17,343 bases of DNA from SIG710 sp045651985 (GTDB lineage: Bacteria; Bacillota; Clostridia; Oscillospirales; CAG-272), in the NCBI GenBank assembly GCA_045651985.1, contig JAZRTK010000028.1, positions 1-17,343 on the forward strand, read 5' to 3'. Position 1 is the first letter of the stretch. Each line of letters starts with the position of its first letter. Position numbers and translations under genes: made by a program. Below the pieces are notes generated by a model that was not told the DNA's origin, did not search any database, and saw only the letters and a program-made list of their open reading frames with translations. Shown one piece after another: positions 13,772-17,343 of this stretch.

Positions 13772-16165
13772 ATGGATCAGGCTTTAAAGGAAAGATACAT
13801 AAAGGCAAAACGGGCGCTTTTTGATGCGGCTTATTCATCGCTTAACGAAAAGCAAAGGGAAGCGGTGTTTACGACTCAGGGACCGTTGCTCGTGCTTGCG
13901 GGTGCGGGAAGCGGAAAAACTACGGTGCTGGTCAAAAGAATAGCCTTCATAATAAAATACGGAAACGCTTATTTTGGCAATATGGTGCCCGATTACGTGA
14001 CCTACGAACAGGTGAATAGTCTGGAAGATGCTTTGAAGCTTCCGCCCGAGGAGATAGAGCAGCTTCTTCCCGTGTTTATTTCCGACCCATGTCCTCCCTG
14101 GAAGGTGCTTGCCATAACCTTTACCAACAAGGCGGCAAAGGAGATAAAGACCCGTCTTGCATCTGCCTTTGAAAACGACGAAAATATTGCAAACGATATC
14201 TGGGCAGGAACATTCCACTCGATTTGTATGCGTATTCTCCGCACTCACGGCGATAAGATAGGATACAAGCCAGGTTTCACTATCTACGACACCGACGAAG
14301 CAAAAAAGCTTGTGGCATCATCTATGAAAAAACTGAATATAGATGATAAGGCGCTGCCAATAAAGTCGGTAATGAACGAGATAAGTCGTGCAAAGGATCA
14401 GTTGCTCACCCCCGAGCTCTTTAAAAACGAGGTGGGAGCAGATTTCAGACTGTCAAAAATACATTCGATCTATACCGAGTATCAGCGTCAGCTGAAAAGC
14501 TCAAACGCTCTTGATTTTGACGATATAATCGTTGAGACCGTTCGACTGCTTGTGAATTTTGAAGACGTTCGTCTCTATTATCAAAACAAATTCAAGTATG
14601 TTTGCGTTGATGAGTACCAGGACACCAATAAGGCGCAATTTGTGCTGACGTCATTGCTTTCCGACGGACATCGCAATCTTATGGTAGTGGGCGACGACGA
14701 CCAGAGTATCTACAAATTCCGCGGCGCGACCATTGAAAATATTCTTGATTTCGACCGCACCTACCGAGATGCTAAGGTCATTCGCTTAGAGCAGAATTAC
14801 CGTTCCACTCAGAATATTCTGGACGCAGCAAACAATGTTATCAAGAACAATTCGGGGCGCAAGGGCAAGACTCTGTGGACCTCAAAGGGTGAGGGAGATC
14901 TTATTCACGTAAGACAGCTTGATGATCAGAATGCCGAGGCGCGATTTATTATTGACACGGTCAATTCTGCCGTGGCAAAGCACGAGCACTCATATAAGGA
15001 CTTTGCGGTGTTGTACCGCGTCAACGCCCAGTCGAACACCATTGAACGCGGACTTGCAAAGAGCGGCGTGCCTTACAGAGTGCTGGGCGGCACCCGATTT
15101 GCAGACAGAAAAGAAATACGCGACATCGTGGCGTACTTACAGCTTATCAACAACCACGCGGACAGAGAGCGTTTTTTGCGAATTATAAACGAGCCAAAGC
15201 GCAAGATCGGCACAAGAGCCATTGAAGCCATTATTGAAATCGCGGACGCCGAGGGCATGAGCCTGTTTGAGGTATGTGAAAAGTCGGCAAACTATACGGC
15301 GTTGGGCAATTATGTGTCAAGACTGCAGGAATTTACCGACGTAATAAACTACCTTTCAAGCCTTGTGGGCGAAGTCTCGCTTGAGGTGCTCGTAAATCGG
15401 ACCCTTGACAGAACGGGCTACCGACAGATGCTCATTGACGCGGGTGAGGAGGAAGCGGAACGTCTCGAAAACCTTGAGGAATTTATTTCGGGTGTTATCG
15501 AGTATTCCCAGGCAAACGAAGAACCTACTCTCACGGGATTCCTTGAAGAAAACGCTCTGGTTGCCGACGTTGATAGGTACGACGACACGGCAGACGCGGT
15601 TGTGCTTATGACTATACACTCAGCAAAAGGACTTGAATTTCCCGTTGTTTTTTTGCCGGGAATGGAGGACGGAATCTTCCCCGGCATGCAGTCCATGCTT
15701 GACACAAGCGAACTTGAAGAAGAACGCCGCTTGGCATACGTTGCCATTACCCGCGCCCGTGAAAAGCTTTACATAACTCACGCAAGAAGCCGTCTGCTAT
15801 ACGGCAGAACACAGTACAACCCTTGCTCGAGATTCCTCGAGGAAATTCCCGAAAAGCTTACCGAAAAGGAGAAGCCCGTTCAGTATCATATACCCTCGAA
15901 CACACTTGGCTACGCCCAAAGACGTGCCGCAACACCGAGCACGGGCGGAAGCATTACCGTCGGAAAGCCGATATTCACAAGGGACGCGGGTGCGAGTGCT
16001 ACACCCAAATTCATTGAGGGTGACAGGGTAATGCACATGACTTTCGGCGAGGGAGAGATCATTAAGGTGACTCCCATGGGTGCCGATACTCTTTACGAGA
16101 TAATTTTTGAACGTGTTGGCACGAAAAAACTCATGGCGACCTACGCAAAGCTGAAAAAGCTTTGA
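13772..16165 (+). CDS. pcrA: ATP-dependent 3'-5' DNA helicase PcrA (UvrD family)
   Basis: PcrA unwinds DNA in nucleotide excision repair, removes stalled RNA polymerase and RecA, and supports rolling-circle replication. All superfamily 1A motifs are present in the 797 residues: Q motif LNEKQREAV (24-32), Walker A AGAGSGKT (43-50), Ia TFTNKAAKEIKTR (116-128), GTFHS (146-150), ALDFDD (246-251), motif II VDEYQDTN (279-286), motif III VVGDDDQSIYKFRGA (305-319), motif IV LEQNYRS (339-345), motif V MTIHSAKGLEF (613-623) and motif VI YVAITRAREKLY (656-667). The C-terminal Tudor-like, RNA-polymerase-binding domain is at about 746-797 (GDRVMHMTFGEGEI). Two oddities are an insert of about 40 residues between Walker A and Ia (about 64-107), and Asp where Bacillus PcrA has Ser in VGDSDQS. 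The ribosome site is GGAG (13757-13760), 11 nt before ATG 13772. Confidence 0.97.
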   Translation: MDQALKERYIKAKRALFDAAYSSLNEKQREAVFTTQGPLLVLAGAGSGKTTVLVKRIAFIIKYGNAYFGNMVPDYVTYEQVNSLEDALKLPPEEIEQLLPVFISDPCPPWKVLAITFTNKAAKEIKTRLASAFENDENIANDIWAGTFHSICMRILRTHGDKIGYKPGFTIYDTDEAKKLVASSMKKLNIDDKALPIKSVMNEISRAKDQLLTPELFKNEVGADFRLSKIHSIYTEYQRQLKSSNALDFDDIIVETVRLLVNFEDVRLYYQNKFKYVCVDEYQDTNKAQFVLTSLLSDGHRNLMVVGDDDQSIYKFRGATIENILDFDRTYRDAKVIRLEQNYRSTQNILDAANNVIKNNSGRKGKTLWTSKGEGDLIHVRQLDDQNAEARFIIDTVNSAVAKHEHSYKDFAVLYRVNAQSNTIERGLAKSGVPYRVLGGTRFADRKEIRDIVAYLQLINNHADRERFLRIINEPKRKIGTRAIEAIIEIADAEGMSLFEVCEKSANYTALGNYVSRLQEFTDVINYLSSLVGEVSLEVLVNRTLDRTGYRQMLIDAGEEEAERLENLEEFISGVIEYSQANEEPTLTGFLEENALVADVDRYDDTADAVVLMTIHSAKGLEFPVVFLPGMEDGIFPGMQSMLDTSELEEERRLAYVAITRAREKLYITHARSRLLYGRTQYNPCSRFLEEIPEKLTEKEKPVQYHIPSNTLGYAQRRAATPSTGGSITVGKPIFTRDAGASATPKFIEGDRVMHMTFGEGEIIKVTPMGADTLYEIIFERVGTKKLMATYAKLKKL

Positions 16166-16222
16166 TATTACGCAAAAACAGTAATTATTAAAAACAAAAA
16201 TCAGTGTTTTGAGGGCGAGTAT

Positions 16223-16268
16223 TTGTAAAATATTACAATATTTTAGAAAATCTGTATTTTTATGCAGA
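16223..16268. promoter_or_regulatory. AT-rich palindromes upstream of the gdhA promoter
   Basis: Two overlapping palindromes occur: TTGTAA-AATA-TTACAA (16223-16238) and TAAAATATT-AC-AATATTTTA (16226-16245, 9-bp arms). A third, TCTGTAT-TTTT-ATGCAGA (16251-16268, one G-T mismatch), ends seven bases before the -35. Their position fits operator or activator sites for gdhA. The region otherwise holds no gene, and no good terminator for pcrA is visible. Confidence 0.4.
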
Positions 16269-16274
16269 AAAAAC

Positions 16275-16303
16275 TTGACATTTGTCGGTTGATGTATTAA
16301 AAT
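16275..16303 (+). promoter_or_regulatory. Sigma-A promoter of gdhA
   Basis: A perfect TTGACA (16275-16280), 17-bp spacer and TAAAAT (16298-16303) make this the best -35 in the window. Predicted start is near 16310, leaving a leader of about 77 nt. Confidence 0.85.
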
Positions 16304-16386
16304 AACTGTATAAAATTGCAATACAAAAAATATTTCTTTCAAAAAAGCCCAATTTTATCTAAAATTCCGGAAAGGGGAATGAAAAT

Positions 16387-17343
16387 ATGAATTTTAAGAA
16401 CAAGTACCTTGCAGAAGTTTATGCAAGCGTAGAAAAGAGAGACCCCGATCAGCCCGAATTTCTTCAGGCTGTTGCAGAGGTTCTTGAGTCCCTTGAGCCT
16501 GTGCTTGAGAAGGATCCCACGATTGAAAAGTCCGGCGTGATCGAAAGAATGGTCGAGCCCGAGCGACTGATCATGTTCAGAGTTCCTTGGGTAGACGACA
16601 ACGGCAAGCCTCAGGTAAACCGCGGCTACAGAGTTCAGTTCAACTCCGCTATCGGTCCTTACAAGGGCGGTCTTCGTTTCCACCCCACAGTAAACGCTTC
16701 TATTATGAAGTTCCTCGGTTTCGAGCAGACATTTAAGAACAGCCTTACAGGTCTCCCCATGGGCGGCGGTAAGGGCGGTGCCGATTTTGATCCTCGCGGC
16801 AAGAGCGACGCCGAGGTCATGCGCTTCTGCCAGAGCTTTATGACAGAGCTTTCAAAGCACATCGGTGCAGACACAGACGTTCCCGCAGGCGACTTGGGTG
16901 TAGGTGCGCGTGAAATCGGTTATATGTTTGGTCAGTACAAGAGACTTCGCAACGAGTTCACCGGCGTTCTTACAGGTAAGGCACTGGCATCGGGCGGATC
17001 TCTTATCCGTCCTGAAGCAACAGGATACGGCGCAGTTTACTACGTGGTCGAAATGCTCAAGTCCTTTGGTGATGACATTAAAGGCAAGACCTTTGCCGTT
17101 TCAGGTTTCGGTAACGTTGCATGGGGCGTATGCAAGAAAGCTGCAGCGCTTGGTGCAAAGGTTGTTACCATTTCAGGTCCCGACGGATACATCTACGACA
17201 AAGACGGCATAAGCACGTTTGAAAAGATTGACTTCTTGCTTGATATGCGTTCGAGCGGCATGGATAAGGCTGAAGAATACGCAAAGAGATTCCCCTCTGC
17301 TGAATTCATTCCCGGCGAGAAGCCTTGGGGTGTGCCTGTTGAT
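16387..17343 (+). CDS. gdhA: NADP-type glutamate dehydrogenase, 3' part missing at window edge
   Basis: GdhA makes glutamate from 2-oxoglutarate and ammonium with NAD(P)H, a main entry point of nitrogen. The 319 residues seen (of roughly 445) include the whole catalytic domain: PYKGGLRFHP (91-100, K93), FEQTFKNSL (112-120, K117), LPMGGGKGGADFDP (123-136, K129) and VPAGDLGVGAREIGYMFG with the catalytic Asp169. TGKALASGGSLIRPEATGYG (196-215) leads into the Rossmann domain with SGFGNVAWG (239-247). The hexameric GdhA class and the GGSLIRPEATGYG block favour NADP, but coenzyme choice is inferred. Start ATG 16387 follows AAAGGGG (16371-16377) by 9 nt. The frame is open to the window edge. It has its own strong promoter with palindromes upstream. 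Confidence 0.97.
   Translation, partial: MNFKNKYLAEVYASVEKRDPDQPEFLQAVAEVLESLEPVLEKDPTIEKSGVIERMVEPERLIMFRVPWVDDNGKPQVNRGYRVQFNSAIGPYKGGLRFHPTVNASIMKFLGFEQTFKNSLTGLPMGGGKGGADFDPRGKSDAEVMRFCQSFMTELSKHIGADTDVPAGDLGVGAREIGYMFGQYKRLRNEFTGVLTGKALASGGSLIRPEATGYGAVYYVVEMLKSFGDDIKGKTFAVSGFGNVAWGVCKKAAALGAKVVTISGPDGYIYDKDGISTFEKIDFLLDMRSSGMDKAEEYAKRFPSAEFIPGEKPWGVPVD

Noticed and set aside
13726..13824. Possible leaderless 32-codon upstream frame in the pcrA leader
   Set aside because: It starts at the predicted transcription start without a ribosome site, overlaps pcrA out of frame and has no protein-like content; probably chance.
16146..16164. Hairpin CAAAGCT-GAAAA-AGCTTTG as the pcrA terminator
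   Set aside because: It lies in the last pcrA codons and is followed by ATATTACGC, with no T run.
16223..16238. Rex operator upstream of gdhA
   Set aside because: Clostridial Rex sites have 7-bp arms (TTGTTAA-N4-TTAACAA); here each arm lacks one T, so TTG is out of register with the consensus.
16379..16390. Three-codon mini-frame ATG AAA ATA TGA overlapping the gdhA start
   Set aside because: The ribosome site is only one base from this ATG, while spacing to the gdhA ATG is ideal; probably coincidence.

Overview
The window looks like a chromosomal housekeeping segment from a low-to-moderate-GC Gram-positive anaerobe, most likely a member of the Clostridia (Oscillospirales-like, inferred from gene style only). 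The evidence is strong AAGGAG/GGAGG ribosome binding sites, sigma-A promoters with 17-bp spacers, U-tailed intrinsic terminators, a clostridial SecA ending in a SEC-C zinc motif, PcrA rather than UvrD, a DacF/DacA-type carboxypeptidase and an NADP-type GdhA. I see no phage, transposon, plasmid, CRISPR, rRNA or tRNA genes. Apart from the two genes cut by the window ends, all genes look intact.

Left part (1-4476): rnhA (RNase HI, cut by the left edge) runs leftward and is divergent from a four-gene operon. That operon holds a stand-alone E2/CAT-fold acyltransferase-like protein, a sugar-1-phosphate nucleotidyltransferase, galE and galM, and closes with a strong terminator. The last three genes fit UDP-hexose supply and interconversion. 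galK and galT are absent here. The lead gene has Glu where E2 acyltransferases have their catalytic His, and a 17-bp palindrome resembling a GlnR/TnrA box covers the operon's -10.

Middle (4477-8277): a secreted D,D-carboxypeptidase, pgi with its own promoter, and a small conserved-looking P-loop protein of unknown function whose short leader can fold. The P-loop gene converges on trmL (minus strand), and the two share a hairpin.

Right (8278-17343): secA is followed closely by two multi-pass membrane proteins of unknown function (18-nt gap, then a 4-nt ATGA overlap), so Sec translocase and these proteins are probably co-transcribed. Next come a tiny Asn/Gln-rich repeat protein with a terminator, pcrA (with an unusual insert after Walker A), and gdhA (cut by the right edge) preceded by several AT-rich palindromes.

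No gene-free stretch exceeds 300 bases. The longest (16166-16386, 385-546 and 8199-8377) hold the promoters and palindromes listed. The least explained items are the secA-linked membrane pair, the N/Q repeat protein, the P-loop protein with its leader, and the His-less E2-like protein.
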